Shown here one piece after another: positions 19,510-28,076 of a DNA stretch of 40,754 bases. Origin of the DNA: Magnetococcales bacterium (GTDB lineage: Bacteria > Pseudomonadota > Magnetococcia > Magnetococcales > JADGCL01); NCBI GenBank assembly GCA_015229005.1, contig JADGCL010000025.1, forward strand, positions 1-40,754, in the 5' to 3' direction. Under the pieces are notes generated by a model. That model saw nothing but the letters and a program-made list of their open reading frames with translations. It searched no databases and was not told the DNA's origin. The translations under genes and the position numbers were made by a program. Positions within the stretch are counted from its first letter, which is position 1, and the number at the start of each line of letters is the position of its first letter.

Positions 19510-20541
19510 TCAGCGGAGGGTGGAACCGACCGTCGGAACCTGGGATTGATAATAGGGCGCCGCCCCGGCTCCCCCCGGCATTCCCGCGTAGGGGCTGCCC
19601 GCCCCCGGCATGCTGACGTAGGAGGGTGACACCCCCTGGGCGCCGCCGGCCTGCATTTGCTGCGCGTAGGCTGCCATGGCTGCCGGGTCATACCCCCCCT
19701 GTCCCTGCTGACCGTAGGCCGCCTGCGGTTGCGCATAGGCCGCCTGCGGCTGACCGTAGGCCGCCTGCGGCTGACCGTAGGCCGTCTGCGGCTGACCGTA
19801 GGCCGCCTGCGGCTGACCGTAGGCCGCCTGCGGCTGACCGTAGGCCGTCTGCGGCTGACCGTAGGCCGCCTGCGGCTGACCGTAGGCCGCCTGTGGCGAG
19901 GCCCCGGCAGCGCCATAGGCCGACTGGTAGGCCGCCATCTGCTCCGGGGTCAGGGTCATACCGCCCTGCGCCGCCGCGCCGTACCCCGCCGCCTGTGGTG
20001 CGCTGATCACCTGCGGTTGCCCGGTGGCACCGGGATAATAACCGGACTGCCCTCCCGTGGAGGGCTGCGCCGCATACTGCTGGGGATAGGAATACTGCTG
20101 CGCTCCGGCCTGCCCGGCGCCGTAGGCCCCCTGTCCCTGCGTCGCCGCCGCCCCGGCATCCGCCGCCGAGGGAGGATAGGAGGAATTGGCATAGGCCGTC
20201 ATCGAGGAGGCCTGCTCGGGGATGGGGTTGACCGACGAATAGATGATGGCCGGTCCCACCGACTCGTTGCGGGAGAGGGGCGGCGTCACCGAGTGGGAGA
20301 CGCCGGCGTAGTCGACGGAAGTGGAGGCGGCGGCGCGGGAGGCCCGGTGACTCACCGGCGCCGCCGGCACCGGCTGGCTGATGTGGGCTGCCAATCCCAG
20401 CAGGGCCGAGGCCCCGAGAATGGCCCCCAGGCCTGCACCGGCCGCCGCCACCGGGGCCGGATTGAGCAGAGTCGCCCCGATAAGCGCCGCGCCGGTCAGA
20501 AGGGTCATCCTGACGGAATGCCGATGGGTGCGCTTGTTCAT
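19510..20541 (-). CDS. Exported Gln/Ala/Tyr-rich repeat protein
   Basis: A 343-residue secreted protein of unknown function. Signal peptide about 1-33 ([22 protein letters not shown]) followed by a hydrophobic segment ([14 protein letters not shown]). The rest is low-complexity, rich in Ala, Tyr, Gln, Gly and Pro. Nine heptads of AAYGQPQ type form the core (about residues 215-280). There are no Cys after the leader and no charged clusters, so it may be intrinsically disordered and prone to assemble. Two similar low-complexity secreted proteins lie directly upstream on the same strand, and a strong terminator follows. Confidence 0.7.
   Translation of the reverse strand: MNKRTHRHSVRMTLLTGAALIGATLLNPAPVAAAGAGLGAILGASALLGLAAHISQPVPAAPVSHRASRAAASTSVDYAGVSHSVTPPLSRNESVGPAIIYSSVNPIPEQASSMTAYANSSYPPSAADAGAAATQGQGAYGAGQAGAQQYSYPQQYAAQPSTGGQSGYYPGATGQPQVISAPQAAGYGAAAQGGMTLTPEQMAAYQSAYGAAGASPQAAYGQPQAAYGQPQTAYGQPQAAYGQPQAAYGQPQTAYGQPQAAYGQPQAAYAQPQAAYGQQGQGGYDPAAMAAYAQQMQAGGAQGVSPSYVSMPGAGSPYAGMPGGAGAAPYYQSQVPTVGSTLR
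19708..19893 (-). repeat. 21-bp tandem repeat coding AAYGQPQ heptads
   Basis: About nine head-to-tail 21-base units inside the gene at 19510, nearly identical at DNA level; the main variants exchange Ala for Thr (CCGCC/CCGTC). Such near-identity suggests recent expansion by slippage or recombination, and the copy number may vary between strains. Confidence 0.9.
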
Positions 20542-20589
20542 GGTTCCACCTCTCTCTCTCGAATGAAGGGCAAAGCGATCCGGTCGGTT

Positions 20590-21342
20590 TTACAGAACCG
20601 ATCCGGGTGCCATCGCCCCGTCCGTGGTCTGTCCCGACCACGAGGGGAAAGTCCGGGGAGGAACCCCCACCTCGGGCGTTGCTGCCGGAGGTGCCGGGGC
20701 CATCGCCGCGGCAGGCGCCGCCATCGTGGGCGCCGTCGTCATGGGCGCCATCGTCATGGGCGCCATCGTCATGGGCGCCATCGTCATGGGCGCCGTCGTC
20801 ATGGGCGCCATCATCACGGGCGCCGTCGTCAGGGGAGGGGGAAACAGTGCCACCGGCGCTGCCGGCGCTGGAACCGCTCCCTTCGCCGCACTCGAGGCGG
20901 CACTCCTTGCCAGAAGCTCCGGGGTCGCCGGCACTACGGAACGCCGACGGACGATCACCTTGATCGGCTGTCGGACATCCCCCACCGGCCTGAAATAATC
21001 CCACTTCCCCTCCATCGAGGGGTTCTGATGCCACCAGAAATCCACCGGATCGGCGAAGCGGATCTCCGTCTCTTCGGTCGGTACCACCACCGTCCCCGGC
21101 GGCAGGGGGGCCGGCGGATGCGCCAGTATGCCCTCCTCATCGGCAAGAACCCCCTCGGGCATCACCGGTTTTCCCAGGACCGCCCGAACTCCCCGATGCC
21201 AGACCCGGGCAAACGACCGGTTCAACTCCTGCATCGGCGTCTCGGCCTGGGCGACGGACGCCAGGAGACAACCGCCGGTCAGCACCAGGAGACCGCCTCG
21301 ACAGGAGTACACGAAAAACCGCCGGTACCAGAGGTGATTCAT
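20590..21342 (-). CDS. Exported protein with Met/Thr/Ala/Pro pentapeptide repeats
   Basis: A 250-residue protein of unknown function. The ATG at 21342 has a GGGGAGT site; the frame reads further to 21357 but the ribosome site lies inside that part. The signal peptide ends near ASVAQA/ET. The mature N-terminal domain (about 35-145: MQELNRSFARVWHRGV, TVVVPTEETEIRFADPVDFWWHQ) looks folded and is not recognised. After about residue 165 comes a tail of MAPMT-type pentapeptides coded by 15-base tandem units (about 20723-20835), then a Pro/Ala-rich end. It sits between two other repeat-bearing exported proteins and is probably co-regulated with them. Confidence 0.7.
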   Translation of the reverse strand: MNHLWYRRFFVYSCRGGLLVLTGGCLLASVAQAETPMQELNRSFARVWHRGVRAVLGKPVMPEGVLADEEGILAHPPAPLPPGTVVVPTEETEIRFADPVDFWWHQNPSMEGKWDYFRPVGDVRQPIKVIVRRRSVVPATPELLARSAASSAAKGAVPAPAAPVALFPPPLTTAPVMMAPMTTAPMTMAPMTMAPMTMAPMTTAPTMAAPAAAMAPAPPAATPEVGVPPRTFPSWSGQTTDGAMAPGSVL

Positions 21343-21420
21343 CGTGACACTCCCCAACGACCTCCGACCATCAACCCGTTCGGACAGGGATCCGCCCGCC
21401 CGTTACCACCATCTCCTCCC

Positions 21421-21452
21421 GGTCCCGAGCGGACGTCTGTCCGCTCGGGACC
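21421..21452 (-). terminator. Perfect 13-bp hairpin after the Pro-rich lipoprotein gene
   Basis: GGTCCCGAGCGGA arm with a 6-base loop and perfect complement, 21 bp beyond the stop at 21473. No T-tract follows on the minus strand, so it may attenuate or stabilise transcripts rather than terminate fully. Confidence 0.55.
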
Positions 21453-21472
21453 GGTCATTCCCTCTCACCCCC

Positions 21473-22345
21473 TCACTTGGGCGGCAACCGCGGTGGGGGC
21501 GGTGGGGGCGGCGGGGCCGGCCTCGGCTTCTCGACGTAGACCGGTACCGGCTCGGGGGGCTTCGGGATTACCGGCACCGGCGCTGCCACCGGTACTGGCG
21601 CTGGTACCGGCACGGGGGCCGCCACCGGCACCGGTACCGGCATCGGCATCGGCATTGGCATTGGTACCGGCATGGCCGCCTGGACCAGCGCCGGAGGCTG
21701 GATCATCGCCCCATGCTGCTGGAAAAACATCGGCGGCTGGCGAATGTGGATCGGCGGCTGTGCCACCACCATCGGCGGCTGCTCCATCATCACCGGCGGC
21801 TGCGCCACCATCATCGGCGGCTGCGCCACCATCATCGGCGGCTGCTCCATGACCATCGGCGGCTGCGGGATCACCAGCGGCGGTCGTGGGACCACCAGCG
21901 GCGGTCGTGGGACCGCCACCGGCGGCTGCGGCACCGCCACCGGTGGCTGCGGCACCGCCACCGGCGGTCGTGGAACCACGACCGGAGGCCGCTGCACGAC
22001 CAGATCGGGCTGATGGACGACGGTGGACGAGGAGGTGATCACCGCTCCCCCGGCGGAGGTCACCGAAGCCCCGCCGCCGAACATCCCGCCCGCCACCACC
22101 CCGCCCACTCCGCCCACCATCGGCATCGGCGGTGGCGGCATCACCATCCCTCCGCCCCCGACCACCGTCCCACCACCGGCCACCATCGCCTCCCCAACCG
22201 TCGAAGTCCCGACGCCACTGCCGTAGGTCGGCATCGGTTGACTGGCAGGGTCGGCCATCGTCGAGCAGGCGACCATGGTTCCAGCGAGCCCAAGGAGTGT
22301 CAACGCTCGACCCCCCCGTCTACAGGCGAAGCGGATTCCCTTCAT
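21473..22345 (-). CDS. Proline-rich repeat lipoprotein
   Basis: A 290-residue lipoprotein of unknown function. The ATG at 22345 follows GGAGGGAAG. The leader ends in the lipobox GTMVAC (Cys27). A Gly/Met-rich part (GGMFGGGASV) is followed by about 14 heptads of the form VVVPRPP, VAVPQPP or MMVAQPP (roughly 115-210), a Met/Pro/Val alternating stretch (VPMPMPMPMPVPVPV) and a poly-Pro tail. Repeated PP motifs suggest an extended polyproline-II rod and possible ribosome stalling with EF-P dependence. It might span the periplasm or cell surface; this is inference from composition. It is divergent from the sensor gene at 22504. Confidence 0.7.
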   Translation of the reverse strand: MKGIRFACRRGGRALTLLGLAGTMVACSTMADPASQPMPTYGSGVGTSTVGEAMVAGGGTVVGGGGMVMPPPPMPMVGGVGGVVAGGMFGGGASVTSAGGAVITSSSTVVHQPDLVVQRPPVVVPRPPVAVPQPPVAVPQPPVAVPRPPLVVPRPPLVIPQPPMVMEQPPMMVAQPPMMVAQPPVMMEQPPMVVAQPPIHIRQPPMFFQQHGAMIQPPALVQAAMPVPMPMPMPMPVPVPVAAPVPVPAPVPVAAPVPVIPKPPEPVPVYVEKPRPAPPPPPPPPRLPPK

Positions 22346-22503
22346 TTGAACTTCCTCCCTTGCTCTCTTCGGCAGAGTAAGATTTCTTCATCAAGTCCTT
22401 GACTTATCGGACCCTTCTTCCACGAAATGAAGCCGATATTTCTCTCAAGTCGCGAACGGTCAATTATGGCCCCCGCGAGCCCCCGATCCCCGAGGCCATC
22501 GTC

Positions 22504-24300
22504 TTGATACGCTTCACCATCAAAGCCAAGAGTATCCTTGTACTCACCCTCGTCGGGGTGGTCGCCCTGGCCACCAGCGGCGCCATGGTCCGGTTTCTCG
22601 AACGCACCAAGACCGATACCGATGTCGTCGTTGCCCTGGCCCGGCAGCGGGTCCTCACCCAGACCATGGCCAAATCGGCGCTCGGCTATGTGATGGCCAA
22701 GAGCGGCTACCAGACCATGGAACAAAAGGTCCGCTTCCTTGACGGCTATATCACCCGCATGCGCGAGGAGCTTGCCAGGAGGGCTCCCCTGCCGGCACCC
22801 CCTGCGCCGGGGCAGCCGCTCCCGTCCGCGCCGGGAGCGTCGCCCCATCCCGGCGCCGCTGGAATGGGGGCGGCCCCCGATGCCGTCACCCAGGCGATCA
22901 ACCGGGCCTTCGGTCAGGATTGGCAGGCCTCCTTCAGCATCCTCGGCGTCGCGCCGCTGAATCCCGCCGCGGCGATCGTCGACCCCCGGGACCTGGAGGC
23001 GCTGGCCTGGCTGCGGGAGAATCCGGGGCGAATCCGCGGGGTCCCCGACCGTGAGGCGGGAGAACTTTTCCTGCGCTTCTATGCCGTCGACCAGGCGACC
23101 GACCCCTCCTGCCTGGAGTGCCATCGCCGCCTCGGCGGGAGACTCCCGGAGCCGGGAGGCATCATGGGATTGCGGCTCTATCTCTTTCGCTTCTCCGGGG
23201 AGGTGGCCCTGGGCAAGGCGGAACTCGAACCCAGCCTGATCGAATATTACCAGGCCCGCGATCTCTTTCGGACGACCCTCCAGGCCATGCGCCAGGGCGG
23301 CGATTTTTCCCTCGATCCCCCGGAGGAGAGTATTGCCCACACCGCCGGCATCCCCGAGGCCGATGCCCAATCCAAGATGGGAGAGATCGAAGAGCAGTTC
23401 GCCCGGTTCACCGAGATGGTTCAGACCATCTTCGGGGCCGACCTCGGCTCCGCCGCCTACCTTCAGGCGCGGGAAGGTCTGCTGGAGCAGTCCGGACAGC
23501 TCAAGAGATTGAGCGAGGAGCTGGTGGCCATTTATGCCCGCATCACCCACGAAAACAAGAGCCGGCAGGTGCTGTGGGCGACGGCGGCGACCATCGGCAC
23601 CGTGTTCCTGGTCATCCTTGCGGCGGCGATCTTCATGAACCATTCGGTCTTGACTCCCCTGTCGGTCCTGCGCCAGGCCCTGGAACTCATGGCCAACGGC
23701 GACCTGCGGGCCCGTATCCGTTGGGACGGCTCACGGGATGAGATCGGTCAGATCGGTCTCGGAGTTAACCGTCTTGCGGACCATCTTGGTGAAATCGTCC
23801 TGCGCCTGCGGGGAGAGTCGGCCTCGCTCAATGCCGCGGTCCGGGTGATGCGGCAGGTCCCGGAGGGAGAAGAGGGGGGAGACGGCCCGGGTCGGGGTCC
23901 GTCCCCCGAGCCCCTGATGGCGGTCATTGCCCGGGTCGGGGCGGAGTTGGAGCGGGTCCGACAGGGGCTGACCACCGGGTCGGCGCCCTTCGACCCGGAG
24001 CGGCTGAAACTCGTCCACCTCCGATGGCTGCTGCGATCGGAGAGAGTGCCGGCCTGCCACGAGGAGCCGCAGGCGGGAGAGACCTGTCCCTGCGGGGCCT
24101 GGTTCGCACCCGAGGAGCTCGGGCATCTGGAGCCCTTGCCGGGATACCGGGAGCTGTTCCACCATCATCGGCGATGGCGTCGGGCGGTCGAAGGGAGTTC
24201 CCATGGGGACCCCGGGGAGGGATTGGACGCCCCCTGCCGGGAACTCCTGGCCGGGATCGACAGGTTTTACCGGGAGGCGGAGCTTCTCTCCGGCAGTTGA
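22504..24300 (+). CDS. Haem-motif/HAMP/CZB membrane sensor lacking a signalling domain
   Basis: Inner-membrane sensor-like protein, about 598 residues from a TTG at 22504 (GAGG 8 bases upstream; the frame is open from 22399, so the start is uncertain). A first membrane helix (about 9-29) is followed by a periplasmic region with a c-type haem motif CLECH (Cys203, Cys206, His207) of the kind seen in DUF3365/Tll0287-like redox sensors. A second membrane helix (about 388-412, TIGTVFLVILAAAIF), a HAMP domain (LTPLSVLRQALELMANGDL, DEIGQIGLGVNRLADHL) and a C-terminal zinc-binding CZB-like domain follow (VHLRW, CPCGAWFAPEEL, FHHHRRW). The methyl-accepting or kinase domain expected after HAMP is missing. 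It may work through a partner. Confidence 0.75.
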   Translation: MIRFTIKAKSILVLTLVGVVALATSGAMVRFLERTKTDTDVVVALARQRVLTQTMAKSALGYVMAKSGYQTMEQKVRFLDGYITRMREELARRAPLPAPPAPGQPLPSAPGASPHPGAAGMGAAPDAVTQAINRAFGQDWQASFSILGVAPLNPAAAIVDPRDLEALAWLRENPGRIRGVPDREAGELFLRFYAVDQATDPSCLECHRRLGGRLPEPGGIMGLRLYLFRFSGEVALGKAELEPSLIEYYQARDLFRTTLQAMRQGGDFSLDPPEESIAHTAGIPEADAQSKMGEIEEQFARFTEMVQTIFGADLGSAAYLQAREGLLEQSGQLKRLSEELVAIYARITHENKSRQVLWATAATIGTVFLVILAAAIFMNHSVLTPLSVLRQALELMANGDLRARIRWDGSRDEIGQIGLGVNRLADHLGEIVLRLRGESASLNAAVRVMRQVPEGEEGGDGPGRGPSPEPLMAVIARVGAELERVRQGLTTGSAPFDPERLKLVHLRWLLRSERVPACHEEPQAGETCPCGAWFAPEELGHLEPLPGYRELFHHHRRWRRAVEGSSHGDPGEGLDAPCRELLAGIDRFYREAELLSGS

Positions 24301-24355
24301 TCATCCCGCACCGTGCGGCATCGACCGGGGCCACGGCCCCCAAGGAACCCGACTC

Positions 24356-25777
24356 ATGGCCAATCCTGCTGAAACCTCCTCCCCCCTGGAGGAGACCATC
24401 ATCATCGGCGGTGGCATCTCCGGGCTTGCCACCGCCTGGTTTCTCCATCGGTCGGGGCGCGGCGTTCGTCTCCTGGAGGCCTCGCCGGCGGTGGGCGGCG
24501 TGATCCGCACCCTCGACCACCCCCCCTATCGCCACGAACAGGGACCCAATTCCACCCTGCAAAAGCCTGGCGGCGCCGATGACGCCCTGGGGCGAATGGT
24601 CGCCTCCCTGGGATTGCAATCGCGACTCTGCGAGGCCAATGCCGCTGCCGGCAAGCGATTCGTCCTGAAGGGGGCCCGACTCCAGCCGCTGCCGGATTCT
24701 CCCGTCGCCTTCCTCCGCACTCCTCTTTTCTCCTGGCGGGCCAAGCTCCGGCTCCTGATGGAACCCTGGGTGCGGCGCGGTCGGGAAGAGGAATCCATCG
24801 CCGCCTTCGTCCGCCGCCGCCTCGGGCAGGAGTTCCTCGACTACGCCGTCGAACCCTTCGTCTCCGGTGTCTGGGCCGGTGACCCGGAGCGTCTCTCCGT
24901 CCGCGCCGCCGCTGCCCGGATCCACGCCCTCGAAGAGCGTTACGGATCGCTCCTCCGTGGCGCCCTGGCCATGGGGCGGGTCGCCAAGGGGGCGGGGATG
25001 CCCAGGGGGAGACTGGTCAGCTTCGACACCGGCATGGGCCTCCTGCCGGAGACGATCGCCGCCAGGCTCCCCCCCGGGAGCGTCACCTGCGATGCCGAGG
25101 TGATCGCCCTTCGCCCGCAGGCCGGCGGCTGGCAGCTCACCCTGAAGGGCGGCGAGCTCCAGTGGGGTCGACGGGTGGTCCTGGCCCTGCCCGCCCTGGC
25201 GGCGGCCCGCCTGTTGCGGGACTTCGCCCCGGGGGCCGCCGACCTTCTGGAGGGGATCGCCTACGGGCCGATCGCGATCCTGGCGATCGGTTATCCCCGC
25301 CGGAACGTGGAACACCCCCTGGACGGGTTCGGCTTTCTTGCCCCGCGACGGGAGGGGGTGGCGCTCCTGGGGGGGTTGTTTTCGAGTACCCTTTTTCCGG
25401 GTCGGGCGGAAGCGGGGCGGGTCCTGGTGACGCTCTTCGCCGGCGGGCGCATGGGGGAGGCCTTCCTTCGGACCGAGGATGCCCGCCTGAAAGCGCACCT
25501 GACGGGAGAGCTGGCGGGGATCCTGGGCATCTCCGGGGATCCGGAGAGGGTGCATCTGACCCGCATTCCCCGGGCGATCCCGCAGTACGAGCTGGGACAC
25601 CTGGAGCGTCTGGCCGAGCTGGACCGGATCCTCGCCCCATTCCCGGGGCTCTACACCCGGGGCAATTGGCGGGATGGCATTTCGGTTGCCGACTGTATCC
25701 GCAACGGCGAAAGGCTGGCGACCGTGATCGGTGGGGAGAAAGGAGCTGGGCGCAGTGATGGCGGCGAGCCCACCTGA
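24356..25777 (+). CDS. hemY: Protoporphyrinogen/coproporphyrinogen oxidase (HemY type)
   Basis: FAD-dependent oxidase of haem biosynthesis, 473 residues from the ATG at 24356 (AAGGA site), matching the family length. The dinucleotide-binding fold IIIGGGISGLATAWFL sits at the N-terminus, followed by GVIRTLDHPPYRHEQGPN. The central part has FLDYAVEPFVSGVWAGDPE and SFDTGMGLLPETIA, and the C-terminal FAD contact is LYTRGNWRDGISVADCI. It converts protoporphyrinogen IX (or coproporphyrinogen III) to the porphyrin; which of the two cannot be decided here. The next gene starts inside its 3' end. Confidence 0.92.
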   Translation: MANPAETSSPLEETIIIGGGISGLATAWFLHRSGRGVRLLEASPAVGGVIRTLDHPPYRHEQGPNSTLQKPGGADDALGRMVASLGLQSRLCEANAAAGKRFVLKGARLQPLPDSPVAFLRTPLFSWRAKLRLLMEPWVRRGREEESIAAFVRRRLGQEFLDYAVEPFVSGVWAGDPERLSVRAAAARIHALEERYGSLLRGALAMGRVAKGAGMPRGRLVSFDTGMGLLPETIAARLPPGSVTCDAEVIALRPQAGGWQLTLKGGELQWGRRVVLALPALAAARLLRDFAPGAADLLEGIAYGPIAILAIGYPRRNVEHPLDGFGFLAPRREGVALLGGLFSSTLFPGRAEAGRVLVTLFAGGRMGEAFLRTEDARLKAHLTGELAGILGISGDPERVHLTRIPRAIPQYELGHLERLAELDRILAPFPGLYTRGNWRDGISVADCIRNGERLATVIGGEKGAGRSDGGEPT

Positions 25778-26993
25778 TCTTCCGCCGCACGGGGAGGTTC
25801 CCCCCCGGGGCGCTTCCCCCCGGACCCCGGTCCTGGTGGCACATCTGGTCTACCGCCTGGATGTCGGGGGGCTGGAGACGGTCCTGGCCAACGTGATCGA
25901 CGGCCTCGATCCGGGGCGTTTCCGCCATGCGGTGATCGCCCTGACCGAGGTCACCGCCTTTCGGGAACGGATCCGGGCGCCGCAGGTCTCCTTTCACGCC
26001 CTGGGCAAGCGCGAGGGCAAGGATCTCGCGGTCTGGGTGCGCCTGTGGCGGCTCCTGCGCCATCTGCGCCCGGCCATCCTGCATACCCTGAATATCGCCA
26101 CCCTGGAGGGGGTGGTGCCGGCATTCCTGGCCGGGGTCCCGGTCCGGATCCACGCCGAACATGGTCGCGACAGCTACGACCTCGACGGCTCCAACCGCAA
26201 ATACCGTCTTCTCAGGCAGCTCTTGATGCCCCTTGTGGACCGCGTCGTCCCGGTGTCGCACGATCTGGAACGCTGGTTGCTTGCGCAGGTGAAGGTACCG
26301 CCGGCCAAGGTACGGTTCATCATGAACGGCATCGATCAGGAGCTCTACCGACCGGCGCATGCCGCCGAGAGCCGTGGGGGTGGCTACCCCCCGGGGTTCG
26401 GTGAACCTGGGTGCCGGGTGATCGGGACGGTGGGGAGGCTCTGGGCGGTCAAGGATCACGCCAATCTGCTGCGGGCCTTCGCCCTGTTGCGGCAGGAGGT
26501 TGAACGCCGCTCCGGCCCCGGGGAGAGGCGGAGATTGCGCCTGGTGGTGGTCGGTGACGGCCCCCTGCGTCCGGAGCTGACCGCCCTTGCTGCCCGGCTC
26601 GAAATCGCCGATGCCGTTTGGATCACGGGCTGGCGGGGGGATGTCGCGGTGTTGATGCGGCGCTTCGATCTTTTTGTCCTCTCTTCCCTGGCCGAGGGGA
26701 GCCCGTTGACGGTGTTGGAGGCGATGGCCACTGCCCTGCCGGTGGTGGCCACCCGGGTCGGTGGTGTTGCCGATCTCCTCGCCGGCGACGACGGCCAGCT
26801 CGGGCGGCTCGTTCCGGCGGCCGATCCCGCCGCCCTGGCGGCGGCGATGGGACGCGCTCTTGCCGACCCGGAGTGGCTGTCGCGTCAGGGAAGGGAGGGG
26901 CGCACCCGGGTCGAGCGATGCTTTGGGCGAGAACGAATGGTGGCTGCGTACCGGGATCTTTTTCTTGCCGAGTTGTCAACAAAGGTCCCGTGA
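25758..26993 (+). CDS. Glycosyltransferase of the PEP-CTERM/exosortase-associated type
   Basis: GT4-family transferase of about 411 residues (ATG 25758; a GTG at 25755 is also possible; AGGAG upstream), overlapping hemY by 20 bases. The N-terminal LVAHLVYRLDVGGLETVLAN and the IHAEHGRDSYDLDGSNRKYR segment match the TIGR03088-type sugar transferases found with exosortase/EPS loci. The C-terminal domain has VIGTVGRLWAVKDH and EGSPLTVLEAMATALPVVAT. It likely helps to assemble an exopolysaccharide. No exosortase or PEP-CTERM protein is seen in the window, so that system would lie elsewhere. Confidence 0.9.
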   Translation: MAASPPDLPPHGEVPPRGASPRTPVLVAHLVYRLDVGGLETVLANVIDGLDPGRFRHAVIALTEVTAFRERIRAPQVSFHALGKREGKDLAVWVRLWRLLRHLRPAILHTLNIATLEGVVPAFLAGVPVRIHAEHGRDSYDLDGSNRKYRLLRQLLMPLVDRVVPVSHDLERWLLAQVKVPPAKVRFIMNGIDQELYRPAHAAESRGGGYPPGFGEPGCRVIGTVGRLWAVKDHANLLRAFALLRQEVERRSGPGERRRLRLVVVGDGPLRPELTALAARLEIADAVWITGWRGDVAVLMRRFDLFVLSSLAEGSPLTVLEAMATALPVVATRVGGVADLLAGDDGQLGRLVPAADPAALAAAMGRALADPEWLSRQGREGRTRVERCFGRERMVAAYRDLFLAELSTKVP

Positions 26994-27165
26994 GCGGTCT
27001 TTGTGACGGGCCGTGACCCATTGTTTTTGCTTTTCCCCCCCGGCCGATAGTAGACTCGCAATGGGGGAGTGACATTCCGGTGGGGGCGCCGGTCGGGGAG
27101 GGTTCGACCGGAAGTGGGGCTCACCCCCACGGCTTGCGGGTTGCCGATCGAAGAGGACTTGGCAG

Positions 27166-27705
27166 ATGGACGAGTCGCGCGAAGAGGTGTCGGGGAGGGT
27201 GGCGCAACGGGCGGAGGAGCCGGGCGCTTCCGCATGTACGGGAGAGGCGGACGGTCTCTCGCCGGTCGCGGTCCAACTGCAGCGGCGGCGGCGCCTCCTC
27301 AAGGGGCTCGTTGCCGGTGTCCCGGCGATCATCACCATGCAGAGCGGCGCCATCGCGGCGGCGGCCAGCAGCAAGAACAACTGCATCAACACCGGCAGCG
27401 GTTTCTCCGCGCTGGCCGCAAACAGCATCAATTCCAGCAATGGCAACGCCCGCTGTGGTGCCTCTACCCCCGACTCCTACAAGTACAAATATCAGACTGA
27501 GGCCTGGTTCGGGGGGGATGTCAATGGCAATTCAACCCCCAGCGAGGCCGGCGTCAATTGCCTGGTCTATGTCGACGCTGCCGGGACCGGCGCCGCCGCC
27601 GGGGCCGGGGCCGGTGGTTACGGCTCTGCGTCGGCCAATGGTGACCCGGACACCGGTTATTATGCGGTGACCACCTCCTGCTGGTCCTCCTTCACCTGGA
27701 CGTAG
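27166..27705 (+). CDS. Tat-type secreted Gly/Ala/Cys protein upstream of a PqqD-like chaperone
   Basis: A 179-residue protein I cannot assign to a named family. A hydrophilic N-terminal extension of about 38 residues precedes a twin-arginine-like signal (RRRRLLKGLVAGVPAIITMQ, about 40-59, then SGAIAAAAS). The mature part is rich in Ser, Asn, Gly and Ala, carries Cys73, Cys97, Cys132 and Cys172, has a Gly/Ala run (AGTGAAAGAGAGGYG) and ends in the aromatic sequence SCWSSFTWT. The ATG has GAGGA 9 bases upstream. The PqqD-like gene follows by 79 bp. This pairing suggests a peptide or protein substrate handled by the chaperone, possibly via the long N-terminal extension as leader; that is inference. 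Confidence 0.6.
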   Translation: MDESREEVSGRVAQRAEEPGASACTGEADGLSPVAVQLQRRRRLLKGLVAGVPAIITMQSGAIAAAASSKNNCINTGSGFSALAANSINSSNGNARCGASTPDSYKYKYQTEAWFGGDVNGNSTPSEAGVNCLVYVDAAGTGAAAGAGAGGYGSASANGDPDTGYYAVTTSCWSSFTWT

Positions 27706-27784
27706 GCGATTTCCGTCGTCGGCTCTTGGTGGATCCACCGCGCGGCAGGTCTCGGCTGCCGATGAACGCCTTTCCTGGTCGCCG

Positions 27785-28066
27785 ATGAACGCCTTTGAGG
27801 TGGTCTGGCGCGTCCCCATGATCGGGGAGCTTCGCTGGGAGCGGTTCGGCGAAGAGGCGATCCTTTACAATCCTGCCTCGGGGCGGACCCATCGGGTCAA
27901 TGAGCTGGTCGTGGATATCCTGGAGAGCCTCGGGAGCGAGCCCGCGACCTTTGCCGATCTCAGCCGTAGGATGGGTGTCGCGGGGCTGGGACCCGCCGAA
28001 GAGGAGTATTTTTCGGGGTTGTTGCGGCAGCTCGACCGACTGGGGTTCATCGAGCCGTGTTACTGA
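27785..28066 (+). CDS. PqqD-like peptide chaperone (HPr-rel-A type)
   Basis: A 93-residue winged-helix protein. The pattern ELRWERFGEEAILYNPASGRTH-type (aromatic-rich start, YNP.SG.TH, then VVDILESL, FADLSRRM and LLRQLDRLGFIEP) fits the PqqD-related family annotated as HPr-rel-A system PqqD family peptide chaperone. PqqD proteins hold a leader peptide for a modifying enzyme. In the described HPr-rel-A loci a HprK-related kinase gene sits alongside; here the next gene is on the other strand and unrelated, so the system appears incomplete or split. A 16-base direct repeat covers the start codon region. Confidence 0.75.
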   Translation: MNAFEVVWRVPMIGELRWERFGEEAILYNPASGRTHRVNELVVDILESLGSEPATFADLSRRMGVAGLGPAEEEYFSGLLRQLDRLGFIEPCY

Positions 28067-28076
28067 CTGCGGTGCG

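Noticed and set aside
19708-19893. Regular 21-base repeat considered as a CRISPR array
   Set aside because: The repeats are head-to-tail with no unique spacers and stay in frame within a coding gene.
19657-21852. Long plus-strand frame of 731 codons with repeated [11 protein letters not shown] units
   Set aside because: Shadow of the repetitive minus-strand genes: tandem DNA repeats keep all frames open. The minus frames have signal peptides, ribosome sites and a terminator.
21344-22402. Plus-strand frame very rich in Arg and His
   Set aside because: Antisense to the Pro-rich lipoprotein repeats; no start signal and implausible composition.
24203-24355. Upstream extension of the protoporphyrinogen oxidase frame
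   Set aside because: It overlaps the sensor gene in another frame and the FAD-binding fold begins right after the ATG at 24356.
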